Both the position numbers and the translations under genes were made by a program. Below the pieces are notes generated by a model that was given only the letters and a program-made list of their open reading frames with translations, was not told the DNA's origin and made no database searches. Of a stretch of DNA of 51,645 nt, positions 36,672 to 45,116 are shown one piece after another. The first letter of the stretch is position 1, and each line of letters starts with the position of its first letter. The stretch is from Synechococcus sp. RedBA-s (GTDB taxonomy: Bacteria > Cyanobacteriota > Cyanobacteriia > PCC-6307 > Cyanobiaceae), in NCBI RefSeq assembly GCF_024345495.1, contig NZ_JAGQBF010000021.1:1-51645 (forward strand), read 5' to 3'.

Positions 36672-37177
36672 GGCGGCTGATCCGCCGCGCCGGCCGGCTG
36701 CTGCTGGCCCTGGGGCTGGTGCTGGGCTGCCTGCTGGTCTCGCCCACCAGCCCGGCGCTGGCGCAGCTTCACGAGCACCCCAGCGAAACCGGCAGCCCGG
36801 TGCTGCGCAGCCTGGTGAGCCTGCGCGATCTCGATGATCAGGCCTGGCAGTTGGTGGCCTTCCGCGACGGTGCGCCCGGAGCGCCTCTGCGTCTGCGGGT
36901 GGTGGGCTACCCCGGCAAGGTGCGCCTGGATCACCCCACCCCCCTGCTGGTGCGCTCGGGCCCGTTCCAGTGGCAACTGAGCGATTTGACTCTGGAGAGC
37001 CCGTCTCTGGCTGGCGACGGCCGCTCCGCCGCCGCCGAATTCGATCTGGCCCCCCTGCTGGCGGAACTGAGCCAGAACCGGCCGCTGCGCCTGCGGCTGC
37101 CGGGGGTGTTCACCGAGCTGCCGGTTCCTCCGTTCGTGGTGGCGGAGTGGCGCAGCCTGGGCGGAGCTCCGGCTTGA
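36668..37177 (+). CDS. Exported DUF3122 family protein
   Basis: A 169-residue protein with a signal peptide (LLLALGLVLGCLLVSPTSPALA) and the mature motif HPSETGSPVLRSLVSLRDLD, LRLRVVGYPGKVRLDHPTPLL and PFQWQLSD, which fits DUF3122, a cyanobacterial family of unknown role. ATG at 36668 overlaps the glycosidase stop (ATGA). A Cys in the signal region (LGCLLVS) could suggest a lipoprotein, but the surrounding residues do not form a good lipobox. Confidence 0.8.
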   Translation: MRRLIRRAGRLLLALGLVLGCLLVSPTSPALAQLHEHPSETGSPVLRSLVSLRDLDDQAWQLVAFRDGAPGAPLRLRVVGYPGKVRLDHPTPLLVRSGPFQWQLSDLTLESPSLAGDGRSAAAEFDLAPLLAELSQNRPLRLRLPGVFTELPVPPFVVAEWRSLGGAPA

Positions 37178-37221
37178 GCGTCCAGGCTCCTTCTCCCTCC
37201 CCCAGCCCCTGGAGCCCCTGG

Positions 37222-38286
37222 ATGGACCGGGCCCTGGATCTGGCCGCCCTGGCGATGGGGCGCACCAGCCCCAACCCCCTGGTGGGAGCGCTGGTGCTCG
37301 ATGCCAGCGGCCTGCTGGTGGGGGAGGGCTTCCACGCCGCCGCCGGCCGGCCCCATGCGGAGGTGGGGGCTCTGGCCCAGGCGGGAGAGCGGGCCCGGGG
37401 GGGCACCCTGGTGGTGACCCTGGAGCCCTGTTGCCACCACGGCCGCACGCCCCCCTGCAGCGAAGCCGTGATCGCCGCCGGGATCCGTCAGGTGATCGTG
37501 GCGATGGAGGACCCCGATCCGCGGGTGGCGGGTTCGGGCATCAAGGCGCTGCGCCAGGCCGGAGCTGAGGTGCTGCTGGGGGTGCGCCAGATGGAAGCTG
37601 AACGCCTCAATGCCTCGTTTTGCCATCGGCTGCGCACGGGCCGGCCCCTGGGCCTTCTCAAATGGGCGATGAGCGTGGATGGACGCACAGCCCTACCCAA
37701 CGGAGCCAGCCAGTGGATCAGTGCTCCTGCCTCGAGGGACTGGGTGCACCGGCTGCGGGCCCGCTGCGACGCGGTGATCGTGGGGGGCGGGACCCTGCGC
37801 GCCGATGACCCCCTGCTCACCAGCCGGGGCCAGCGGGCGATAGAGCCCCTGCGGGTGGTGATCAGCCGCACTCTGGAACTGCCCCAGCACGCCCGGCTCT
37901 GGGACCAGGCCGCAGCGCCCACCCTGGTGGCCCATGGTCCCGAAGCGCCCCAGCAGGAACGGCGGCGGCTGGATGGGCTGGGGGTGGAGCGGCTTGAGCT
38001 GAAGCGCTGCGAACCGCTGGAGCTGATGGAGGCCCTGGCACTGCGCGGTTGCAATCAGGTGCTGTGGGAATGCGGTCCGGCCCTGGCGGCGACGGCCCTG
38101 CGGCAGGGCTGCGTTCAGCGCCTCTCAGCGGTGATGGCCCCGAAGCTGCTGGGGGGCGTCGCCGCCCGCACGCCCGTGGGCGACCTGCAGCTGAGCTCGA
38201 TGGCGATGGCGCCCCCCTGGCTGGAGCAGGCCCTGAGCCGCTCCGGCGACGATCTGATCTGGGAGCTGAGCGCACCGAGCGACTGA
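37222..38286 (+). CDS. ribD: Riboflavin deaminase/reductase RibD
   Basis: RibD deaminates the pyrimidine and reduces the ribose side chain in riboflavin synthesis. The N-terminal deaminase has the zinc site HAEVGAL and TLEPCCHHGRTPPCSEAVIAAG; the C-terminal reductase has LKWAMSVDGRTALPNGASQW and DAVIVGGGTLRADDPLLTSR. ATG at 37222 with GGAG eight bases upstream gives 354 residues; a TTG at 37174 that overlaps the preceding stop would add a Pro/Ser-rich 16 residues and keep coupling, and cannot be excluded. With ribF this is the second flavin gene of the window. Confidence 0.95.
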   Translation: MDRALDLAALAMGRTSPNPLVGALVLDASGLLVGEGFHAAAGRPHAEVGALAQAGERARGGTLVVTLEPCCHHGRTPPCSEAVIAAGIRQVIVAMEDPDPRVAGSGIKALRQAGAEVLLGVRQMEAERLNASFCHRLRTGRPLGLLKWAMSVDGRTALPNGASQWISAPASRDWVHRLRARCDAVIVGGGTLRADDPLLTSRGQRAIEPLRVVISRTLELPQHARLWDQAAAPTLVAHGPEAPQQERRRLDGLGVERLELKRCEPLELMEALALRGCNQVLWECGPALAATALRQGCVQRLSAVMAPKLLGGVAARTPVGDLQLSSMAMAPPWLEQALSRSGDDLIWELSAPSD

Positions 38287-38327
38287 AGGGGCAGAAGGGT
38301 CTGGGCAGGCCGTCCTTAAATTCGGTC

Positions 38328-39362
38328 ATGCTCGATTTCTCCGCCCTGCGCCTGTCCATTCCCCTGGTGGGGGGTCTGCTGGCGGCAACGGTCGGGCTGG
38401 TGCTCCAGCTCCTGGGCCGCCGGCTGACCGCTGGGTCGCTGGGGCGCGTCCTGGTGCTGCGCAGCCGCCTCAGCCTCACGGTCACGATCCTGGTGAGCTT
38501 CGGCGCCTGGTGGCTACTGACCCTGCTGGGCCCTGACGTGCTGCCCCTGCCGAGGGGCGGCGCCGAGGTGCGTGATGAGCTGATCTTCATCGGTCTGATC
38601 TGGACCCTGCTGCGCTGGAAGGGTGAGATCTGGCGTCAGGCCGACAGCTACTCGCAGCAGGTGTTCCCGAAACTGCCCCATCGGGAGCGGCTGTTCCTCT
38701 TCGATCTCAGCGACAAGCTGTTCACGGTGCTGGTGGTGGTGATCATCGGCATGGAACTGCTGCGGCTGCTGGGCACCCCCACCGCCCTGATCGCCACCGC
38801 CGGCGGCTTCGGTGCCGCGGCCCTGGGCTTCGGGGCCCGCACGATCGTGGAGAACGGACTGAGTGGCATCAGCCTCTACATCAACCGGCCCTTCGTGGTG
38901 GGGGATTCCATCCGGATTCCCTCAGAAGATCTCAACGGCACGGTGCAGGCGATCAGCTGGTTCTACAGCGAGCTACGGGATCCGGAGCGGCAGCCGATCT
39001 TCATTCCCAACTCGATCTTTACTATCAAGCCGATCGTCAACATCGCCCGGATCGACAGCCGCCGGGTCTGGATCGACTTCGGCCTCCGCTACGACGACCG
39101 GGCCGCGATCGAGCCGATCATCTCCGAGCTGCGGGAGCTGCTCAAGGCGCACCCACTGGTTGATCACCAGAAGGCCCCGGCGGTGCATTTCGTGGGTTAT
39201 GGCGAATCAAGGCTGAACCTGCGGCTGCTCTGTTATGTGGCCAGCGGCGAGATCACGACCGCCTGGGACCTGCAGCAGGAGCTGCTGCTGCGCATCGGTG
39301 AGGTGGTGGAGAAGCATCAGGCCGCGATGTCCTTCCCGACCCAGACCCTCATCCAGACCTGA
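38328..39362 (+). CDS. MscS-family mechanosensitive channel
   Basis: A 344-residue small-conductance mechanosensitive channel. Three or four hydrophobic segments come first (LVGGLLAATVGLVLQLLG, LTVTILVSFGAWWLLTLLG, VLVVVIIGMELLRLLG), then the pore-lining helix and beta domain: GGFGAAALGFGARTIVENGL, NRPFVVGDSIRI and FIPNSIFTIKPIVN. The Gly/Ala-rich stretch before the beta domain is the MscS pore signature. It opens on osmotic down-shock to release solutes. ATG at 38328; the ATP-grasp gene follows after 7 bases. Confidence 0.92.
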   Translation: MLDFSALRLSIPLVGGLLAATVGLVLQLLGRRLTAGSLGRVLVLRSRLSLTVTILVSFGAWWLLTLLGPDVLPLPRGGAEVRDELIFIGLIWTLLRWKGEIWRQADSYSQQVFPKLPHRERLFLFDLSDKLFTVLVVVIIGMELLRLLGTPTALIATAGGFGAAALGFGARTIVENGLSGISLYINRPFVVGDSIRIPSEDLNGTVQAISWFYSELRDPERQPIFIPNSIFTIKPIVNIARIDSRRVWIDFGLRYDDRAAIEPIISELRELLKAHPLVDHQKAPAVHFVGYGESRLNLRLLCYVASGEITTAWDLQQELLLRIGEVVEKHQAAMSFPTQTLIQT

Positions 39363-39369
39363 GCCCGCC

Positions 39370-40890
39370 ATGCCCCTCAGCTTCGCCGAACTCCAGTCTC
39401 TGCTGCGGCCGGAATGGGGAGAGTTCCACCCCGACAGCGATCAGATCCGTGGTCGCGAGGGCACGGGCGAGGGCTGGGATTTGCTGGTGGTGCCGTCGCT
39501 GAGTCTTGACCATCACCAGATGGCGCTGGTCACAGGCGCTCACCACTACGAGGAACGTCAGCTGTTCTCGCTGATCCGCCTGCGCGATCCCGGTGTGCGG
39601 GCGGTGTACCTCACCAGCAAGTTATTGCCTGAATTGGTGGTGGATGCGGTGCTGGAGCTGCTGCCGGGGGTACCCGCCTCTCACGCCCGCCGGCGCCTGC
39701 ACCTGTTCGACACCGACGACTCCTCCGCCCGGCCGCTGACTGAGAAGCTGCTGGAGCGGCCGGCACTGCTGGCGCGCATCCGCGAGCGCCTGCGGCCCGG
39801 GCGCAGCTTCATGACCTGCTTCAACGTGACCGAGCAGGAAAAGCTGCTGTCAGAGCGGCTGCAGGTGCCACTGCTGGGCACCGATCCGGCCCTGAGCCAC
39901 TGGGGCGGCAAGGCCGGTAGCCGCGAGCTCTTCCGCCGCTGCGCCGTGCCCCATCCCCCCGGCAGCCCCCTCATCTACGACCTCGACGCGCTCGCGGAGG
40001 CCAGCGCCGAGCTCTGGGAAGCGCACCCCGAGCTGAGCCGGGTGGTAGTGAAGCTGGACCAGGGCTTCAGCGGTGAAGGCAACGCCCCCCTGGAACTCAC
40101 GCCCCTGCAACTGGATGGTCTGAGCGGCCGCGAGCGCCGAGGGCGACTGCGGCAGGCGCTGGAAACTCTGGCGATGCCACCCCCCCAATGGCGCCAGTTG
40201 CTGCAGCAGCAGGGGGCCCTGGTGGAGGCCTGGCTGCAGGGGGGCGAGGCACTGGCCTCACCGAGCGTGCAGGGGATGATCCACCCGGGCGGGGCGGTGG
40301 AGGTGCTCTCCACCCACGAGCAGGTGCTGGGGGGCGTCAGCTCCCAGACCTACCTGGGCTGCCACTTCCCCGCCGATGGGGCCTACCGGGCCGAGCTGAT
40401 GCGCCACGGGCTGGCGGTGGGCCAGGCCCTGGCGGCCGAAGGGGCCCTGGAACGCTACGCGGTCGATTTCGTGGCGCGTCGCTTCGGGGATCAGTGGGAT
40501 CTGCAGGCGATCGAGGTGAACCTGCGCAAGGGCGGCACCACCCACCCCTACATGGCCCTGCGCTATGCCACCAACGGCCACATCGATGCCAGCAGCGGCC
40601 TGTTCCGCTCGCCCACCGGCCAGTCGCTGTTCTACGCCGCCACTGACAACCTCTGCGACCCGAGGCTGCGGGGCCTGCTGCCAGTGGACCTGATCGATAT
40701 CGTGGCCGCCGCCGGCCTGCACTTCGATCCCGCCGCCCTGCACGGCAGCGTGTTCCACCTGCTGGGCTGCCTCTCGGAATTCGGCAAGCTGGGCATGACC
40801 TGCATCGGCCGCAGCCCCGAAGAAGCCGAATCCATCTATGCCGCCACCCGAGAGCGGCTGATCGCGGGAGCCGAAGCCCTGCAGGGCTGA
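39370..40890 (+). CDS. ATP-grasp protein, PGM1-like peptide ligase
   Basis: A 506-residue protein with an ATP-grasp core. Recognisable parts are GTDPALSHWGGKAGSRELFR, VVVKLDQGFSGEGNAPLEL (ATP-binding Lys and Gly loop), QGMIHPGGAVEVLSTHEQVL, YAVDFVARRFGDQW and the metal-binding AIEVNLRKGGTTHPYMAL. A distinct C-terminal segment (LHGSVFHLLGCLSEFGKLGM) resembles the C-terminal domain of pheganomycin ligase PGM1-type proteins. The N-terminal 100 residues fit the same group. Members join peptides or amino acids; product here unknown. ATG at 39370, 7 bases after mscS, so probably co-transcribed with it. Confidence 0.8.
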   Translation: MPLSFAELQSLLRPEWGEFHPDSDQIRGREGTGEGWDLLVVPSLSLDHHQMALVTGAHHYEERQLFSLIRLRDPGVRAVYLTSKLLPELVVDAVLELLPGVPASHARRRLHLFDTDDSSARPLTEKLLERPALLARIRERLRPGRSFMTCFNVTEQEKLLSERLQVPLLGTDPALSHWGGKAGSRELFRRCAVPHPPGSPLIYDLDALAEASAELWEAHPELSRVVVKLDQGFSGEGNAPLELTPLQLDGLSGRERRGRLRQALETLAMPPPQWRQLLQQQGALVEAWLQGGEALASPSVQGMIHPGGAVEVLSTHEQVLGGVSSQTYLGCHFPADGAYRAELMRHGLAVGQALAAEGALERYAVDFVARRFGDQWDLQAIEVNLRKGGTTHPYMALRYATNGHIDASSGLFRSPTGQSLFYAATDNLCDPRLRGLLPVDLIDIVAAAGLHFDPAALHGSVFHLLGCLSEFGKLGMTCIGRSPEEAESIYAATRERLIAGAEALQG

Positions 40891-40976
40891 AGGCGGTGCT
40901 CGGGGAGCGTCAGCCGGCTGAGCGCCAAACCCGCATCCGTGGGGCTGCAGGATGAAGGACCCTCCGCCCCACCATC

Positions 40977-41255
40977 ATGGAAGCCCGCTGGAACGACGCC
41001 GTGATCGCCACCAGTGACGACATCGTCAAGTTGGAGGGCAACGCCTACTTCCCGGCTGAAGCGCTGATCAGTGAGCACCTGCGGCCTTCATCGCACCGCA
41101 GTGTGTGTGGCTGGAAGGGGGAAGCCCACTACTACGACGTGGTGGTGGGGGATCAGGTGAACGCCAACGCCGCCTGGTACTACCCCGAGCCCAAGCAGGC
41201 TGCCAGTGAGATCAAGGGCCGGGTGGCCTTCTGGAAGGGCGTGAAGGTGGGCTGA
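40977..41255 (+). CDS. DUF427 protein, short form
   Basis: A 92-residue DUF427 domain: MEARWNDAVIATSDDIVKLE, NAYFPAEALISEHLRPS, and the signature CGWKGEAHYYDVVVGD with AAWYYPEPKQAASEIKGRVAFW. DUF427 is a small beta-barrel of unknown activity. ATG at 40977. A longer paralogue lies at 44589-45086. It converges with the DUF3598-like gene. Confidence 0.88.
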   Translation: MEARWNDAVIATSDDIVKLEGNAYFPAEALISEHLRPSSHRSVCGWKGEAHYYDVVVGDQVNANAAWYYPEPKQAASEIKGRVAFWKGVKVG

Positions 41256-41262
41256 GCCTGCC

Positions 41263-41886
41263 TCACACCAGCGACGGCTGCGCCTGGGGCAGGCCATGGG
41301 CGCCATAGGCCCGCTCCAGCACCAGCTGCCGCCCAGTTTGCGGCTGCCAGCACAGTTTCACCGCCAGGGGCTGGCCGGAGCGGCGCTCCAGGGCGGTGCT
41401 GAGGCTGAGGTTGTCGCTGAGCTGCCAGCAGCCGCGGCCTGAGCCATCACCATCCGGCAGCAGCCTGGCCCGCAGGAGCGCCGCTGGAGGCGGGTCCACC
41501 ACCCCGGGGCGGGCTTCCACCACCAGCACCACGCTCTCGAGCCGCTCGGCGCTGTGGCGCACCACCAGGCGGCGGCGGCGGTCGCCATCCACCAGGCAGA
41601 GCTCCATCACGGCGGGCCAGGGACCGGTCCTGTCGGGGCCGAGGCTCCAGTGCCCTTCCGGACTGATCGCCATCAGCTCCGGCAGCTCGGCGAAGCGCAT
41701 CGTGGCCCCCTTGCCGGTGTTCAGATAGGTGAGGGCAGCTTCGATCTGGCCGCCGATGTCCTGCACCTCCAGCAGAGTGCCGAAGCGCTCGCTCTCCAGT
41801 CCCTGGCCATCCAGGCGGATGAAGGTGCCCTCCCAGAGGCCGGCACTGTGCTCCAGCAGGGTGGCGCGGCGATCAAAGCTGGGCAC
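41263..41886 (-). CDS. DUF3598-like calycin-fold protein
   Basis: A 207-residue protein with LLEHSAGLWEGTFIRLDGQG, RFGTLLEVQDIGGQIEAALT, YLNTGKGATMRF and a C-terminal WQPQTGRQLVLERAYGA. The opening LWEGTFIRLD and the alternating pattern suggest the cyanobacterial DUF3598 family, a lipocalin/calycin-like barrel related to bilin lyases. Only a GTG at 41886 fits as start. Function unknown. It follows the AI-2E transporter on the same strand after 45 bases. Confidence 0.7.
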   Translation of the reverse strand: MPSFDRRATLLEHSAGLWEGTFIRLDGQGLESERFGTLLEVQDIGGQIEAALTYLNTGKGATMRFAELPELMAISPEGHWSLGPDRTGPWPAVMELCLVDGDRRRRLVVRHSAERLESVVLVVEARPGVVDPPPAALLRARLLPDGDGSGRGCWQLSDNLSLSTALERRSGQPLAVKLCWQPQTGRQLVLERAYGAHGLPQAQPSLV

Positions 41887-41931
41887 GGACAGGGAGATCG
41901 CGGGTAGGACCCGATGCTTGTAGTCCTTGCA

Positions 41932-42987
41932 CTAGGGCGCGGCTGGCTGCTGGGGGGCCTCCGCCAGGAGCGGCGGGCTGGCCTCACCAGCCTCGTCGCC
42001 CTCTTCCTTGCCCCAGCCCAGGATCATGCCGGTGATTGGAATCGCCAGGAACACCCCCAGCAGCCCCGCCAGCCGCTCGCCCACGAACAGAGCGAAGAAC
42101 AGCACCACCGGCCGGATCTCCAGGGCCCGGCCCATCACCCGTGGGTGGATCACGTTGTCCTGGATCTGCTGCAGCACCACCGAGGCGATCACCACCTGCA
42201 GGGCCAGCCACTGGCCCTGGGTCAGAAACACCAGGCCTGAGGCAACGATCACACCAAGGGTGGCGCCGATGCCAGGGATGGCATCCAGCACCCCCACCAC
42301 GATCGCCAGCACCAGCGAGAACTTGACCCCCAGCAACGCGAAGACCAGGAAACTGCTGATGCTCAGAAAGATCATCAGCGTGATCTGGCCGCGCAGGAAA
42401 CCCAGCACGTTCTTCTGGACGCTGCGATCGAAGCGGCCACGCACGTCTTCAGGCAGCAGGCGCAGGGCCTGGCTCCAGGTGGCCCCGTTGTCGATCAGCA
42501 TGTACACCACGATCACAAGTAGAAACACCCCACCGAAGACGTTGGTGAAGGCACCGCCGATCACCCCGAGGCCGGTGCCGAGGCTGGCGCGCAGTAGCTC
42601 AAGCACCTTCGAGATCTCGATCGTTTTCAGATAACTGTGAAAGGGCAGATCCGGACGCTGCAATCCCAGCACCAGATCATTGAGCAGGCTGCTGCCCTGG
42701 TTGATCAACTGGAAACCGAGCACCGCCACGAACAGGCTGGCCACAGCCAGGCCGGCCAGCACGGTGATCAGGATCGCCAGGCCCCGTCCACAACCCAGGC
42801 GCACCAGCCGCCGCACCGGATAATCAAGCAGCACCGCCAGCACCGCCGCCGCGATGAACACGGTGAGCACTGCTCGGAAGTAGTCGATCAGCTGCACCAC
42901 CGCCCAGCCGCAAGCCAGCAGCAACAGGAAGCGCAGTAGGGCGGAGTGGCTCAGCCGCTGCCAGGCCGAGCCGTTGGGGTCGTTCAT
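41932..42987 (-). CDS. AI-2E family transporter (PerM-like)
   Basis: A 351-residue membrane protein with about eight helices in the PF01594 pattern: LLLLACGWAVVQLIDYF, VFIAAAVLAVLLDYPVRRLV, then a central soluble stretch, LGFLRGQITLMIFLSISSFL, GVLDAIPGIGATLGVIVASG and VIHPRVMGRALEIRPVVLFF. Family members export small molecules or act as sodium/proton antiporters; a quorum-signal role should not be assumed. ATG at 42987, divergent from the desaturase by about 115 bases. Confidence 0.9.
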   Translation of the reverse strand: MNDPNGSAWQRLSHSALLRFLLLLACGWAVVQLIDYFRAVLTVFIAAAVLAVLLDYPVRRLVRLGCGRGLAILITVLAGLAVASLFVAVLGFQLINQGSSLLNDLVLGLQRPDLPFHSYLKTIEISKVLELLRASLGTGLGVIGGAFTNVFGGVFLLVIVVYMLIDNGATWSQALRLLPEDVRGRFDRSVQKNVLGFLRGQITLMIFLSISSFLVFALLGVKFSLVLAIVVGVLDAIPGIGATLGVIVASGLVFLTQGQWLALQVVIASVVLQQIQDNVIHPRVMGRALEIRPVVLFFALFVGERLAGLLGVFLAIPITGMILGWGKEEGDEAGEASPPLLAEAPQQPAAP

Positions 42988-43103
42988 GGGTCTTGATCAG
43001 ACGCGGTGCTGGTGCCAACCATGCACCCGAATGGAGTTGACGGACCAGCGGACTTCCTGAGACGTGACGAAATCGGCCGAAAAGAGCGGAATGACTTAAG
43101 GGA

Positions 43104-44324
43104 GTGGCACTGGGACCCTCTGCCCCCTACCTACAGTCGAATCCAATTGGGACAAGCACTCTGCACGCCTCCGCTCTGCTCGAGAGTCCGCACCCCGAGC
43201 CCCGGTCCAATGGGCCCGCAGGCGGACTGCGCTACGGCGATTTCGTCCTGAAGCCCTTCATGGCCAGCGACGATCGCCTGGCCAGCTGGCAGATCCTGAG
43301 CACGGTGGGGGCCTATCTGCTGCTCTGGGCCGTCACGGTGGCTGTGGCCCGGCAGTCGCTCTGGCTCACTCCGCCGCTGCTGGTGCTGCTGGTGCTGCTC
43401 TCGGGCCGCTGCTTCTCGCTAATGCACGACTGCGGCCATTACTCCCTGTTCAGCTCGAAACGGCTGAACAGGGCGGCGGGCTTCCTGCTGGGCGTGGTCA
43501 ACGCCATTCCCCAATACCCCTGGTCGCAGGGTCATGCCTATCACCACAAGCACAACGGCAACTGGGATCTCTACCGGGGCCCCTCGGCTCTGATCAGCGT
43601 GGAGCAGTACCAGCAGCTGGGCCCCACCTCCCAGTGGTTCTACCGCCTGCTGCGCCATCCGCTGATGCTCTTCCCGGGCGGCTTCTTCTACCTGGTGATC
43701 AAGCCCAGGCTGGCGCTGCTGCTGGGATCGATTCAGTTCCTCGGTCATGCCGCCAGCACTCTGCGGGCCAACTGGAGAACCCCCATTCCCCAGCTGGTGG
43801 GCTCCTTCCAGTCGAAGCACTGGTATAGCGGCGCTGAATTCATCGACCTGCTGCTCAACAACATCTGCGTGGTGGCCAGCTGGGTGCTGCTCTCCCGCTG
43901 GATCGGCGCCGGCCTGTTCTGGAGCCTTTACTCGCTCGTGATGGCAGCCTCGGCCGCCCTGTTCATCTGCATCTTTTTCGTTCAGCACAACTTCGAGGGC
44001 TCCTACGCCCACCGCAGCGAAGGCTGGGACCCGCTCGAGGGCGCGATCGCCGGCACCAGCCTGCTGGTGCTGCCCGGAATCTTCAACTGGTTCACCGCCG
44101 ACATCGGCTGCCACAACATCCATCACCTCTGCGAGCGCATCCCCAACTACCACCTTCGGGCCTGCCAGGAGCGCAATGCCGCCCTGCTGACAGGGGCCAC
44201 GCGCCTGACCATCGCCGACATCCCGCGCTGCTTCAAGTACGTGCTCTGGAACCGGGAGAGCGAAACCCTTTCGCCCATCCCCTGGGGCTCGGCCCTTAAA
44301 AAAGCTGTGGCATCCCAAGGCTGA
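43104..44324 (+). CDS. Membrane fatty acid desaturase
   Basis: A di-iron membrane desaturase with all three His boxes: HDCGH in CFSLMHDCGHYSLFSS, HAYHHKH in WSQGHAYHHKHNGNWDLY, and HNIHH in GCHNIHHLCERIPNYHL. Four hydrophobic segments flank the boxes. It would introduce double bones in acyl chains of membrane lipids (double bonds), with ferredoxin as likely donor; position specificity cannot be read. The GTG at 43104 gives 406 residues; an ATG at 43260 (MASDDRLASWQ) is the safe internal alternative because the first 50 residues look non-conserved. Confidence 0.87.
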   Translation: MALGPSAPYLQSNPIGTSTLHASALLESPHPEPRSNGPAGGLRYGDFVLKPFMASDDRLASWQILSTVGAYLLLWAVTVAVARQSLWLTPPLLVLLVLLSGRCFSLMHDCGHYSLFSSKRLNRAAGFLLGVVNAIPQYPWSQGHAYHHKHNGNWDLYRGPSALISVEQYQQLGPTSQWFYRLLRHPLMLFPGGFFYLVIKPRLALLLGSIQFLGHAASTLRANWRTPIPQLVGSFQSKHWYSGAEFIDLLLNNICVVASWVLLSRWIGAGLFWSLYSLVMAASAALFICIFFVQHNFEGSYAHRSEGWDPLEGAIAGTSLLVLPGIFNWFTADIGCHNIHHLCERIPNYHLRACQERNAALLTGATRLTIADIPRCFKYVLWNRESETLSPIPWGSALKKAVASQG

Positions 44325-44372
44325 AGCCGACAACACAGATAGCTTCGATGGAACAACTTCGCTGGACCCCTC

Positions 44373-44564
44373 ATGGGCATGGGTGAACTGTTCCTCGAAA
44401 GCCTCAGCACCGGTGTGATCACGGTGGGGGAGATTAACTGGGTCACCGCCCAGCAAAAGGCCTTCAACCGTCAGGAGGAGGCCACAGCCCTGAAGCTGGG
44501 CCGCCTGCTCGACTCCGGTCGCATCCAGATCGGCTGCCGTGTGCCGCCAGCAGCCGCAGCCTGA
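44373..44564 (+). CDS. Small conserved cyanobacterial protein
   Basis: A 63-residue protein: FLESLSTGVITVGEINWVTA, FNRQEEATALKLGRLLDSGR and IQIGCRVP. The GVIT-x-x-EINWV and EEA-x-A-x-KLGRL-x-DSG-x-I-x-IGCR pattern matches short proteins I recall from many cyanobacteria, with no known role. Starts at ATG 44373 and follows the desaturase by 48 bases on the same strand, so it may share its message. Confidence 0.72.
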   Translation: MGMGELFLESLSTGVITVGEINWVTAQQKAFNRQEEATALKLGRLLDSGRIQIGCRVPPAAAA

Positions 44565-44588
44565 GCTTCAGGCTGATTTCGGCCCGAC

Positions 44589-45086
44589 TCAGATCAACTC
44601 GGAGTGGGCAGGATCCCCTTTGAAAGGGCCCTCCACCTGTGAGGTGATCCAACCTCCGTAGAAGCCGCCGGGCTGGGGAATCACCACTTCCCCGTCCAGC
44701 CAGCAGCCGTCCATCAGGGCCGGATAGACAGCGAACCAGCCGGAGATGGCGGCAAAAGCGGGCGTGGGTTGGGGGTACGACCACACAGCCCGCTCCAGGC
44801 GGCGCTCTCCCACCACCACGTCGTAGTAGCGAGCCAGGCCCTTCCATTCACAGAAGCTGCGCCCGGCGGCGGGCTGCAGCAGCTCCAGGCGCAGATCCTC
44901 CGGGGGCAGGTATGGGGTGGGCGGATGAAAGGTTTCAAGAACCATCAGTGAGCGACGGGTGTCCGCCAGCAGCTCCCCCAGGGCCCGCACCTGAATCCAG
45001 GCCTCCGAGGGCACCAGCGCCGGTGGTCGCGGATAGTCACAGACCCGGTCCGGCTGGCGGTCGCTCGACGGCTGGCTGATCCCCAT
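44589..45086 (-). CDS. DUF427 protein, long form
   Basis: A 165-residue DUF427 protein. A 70-residue N-terminal extension (VCDYPRPPALVPSEAWIQVR, SLMVLETFHPPTPYLPPEDL) precedes the shared signature FCEWKGLARYYDVVVGERR, followed by AVWSYPQPTPAFAAISGWFA. It is a distant paralogue of the short form at 40977; both share the CxWKG-x-A-x-YYDVVVG core. ATG at 45086 is three bases from the divergent rhomboid frame, so the true rhomboid start is probably further in. Confidence 0.86.
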   Translation of the reverse strand: MGISQPSSDRQPDRVCDYPRPPALVPSEAWIQVRALGELLADTRRSLMVLETFHPPTPYLPPEDLRLELLQPAAGRSFCEWKGLARYYDVVVGERRLERAVWSYPQPTPAFAAISGWFAVYPALMDGCWLDGEVVIPQPGGFYGGWITSQVEGPFKGDPAHSELI

Positions 45087-45116
45087 TTGATGGCCCTGGC
45101 CATAACAATGGTCAGC

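Noticed and set aside
41932-42987. Quorum-sensing role from the AI-2E name
   Set aside because: The family name is historical; nothing nearby (luxS, receptors) supports signalling.
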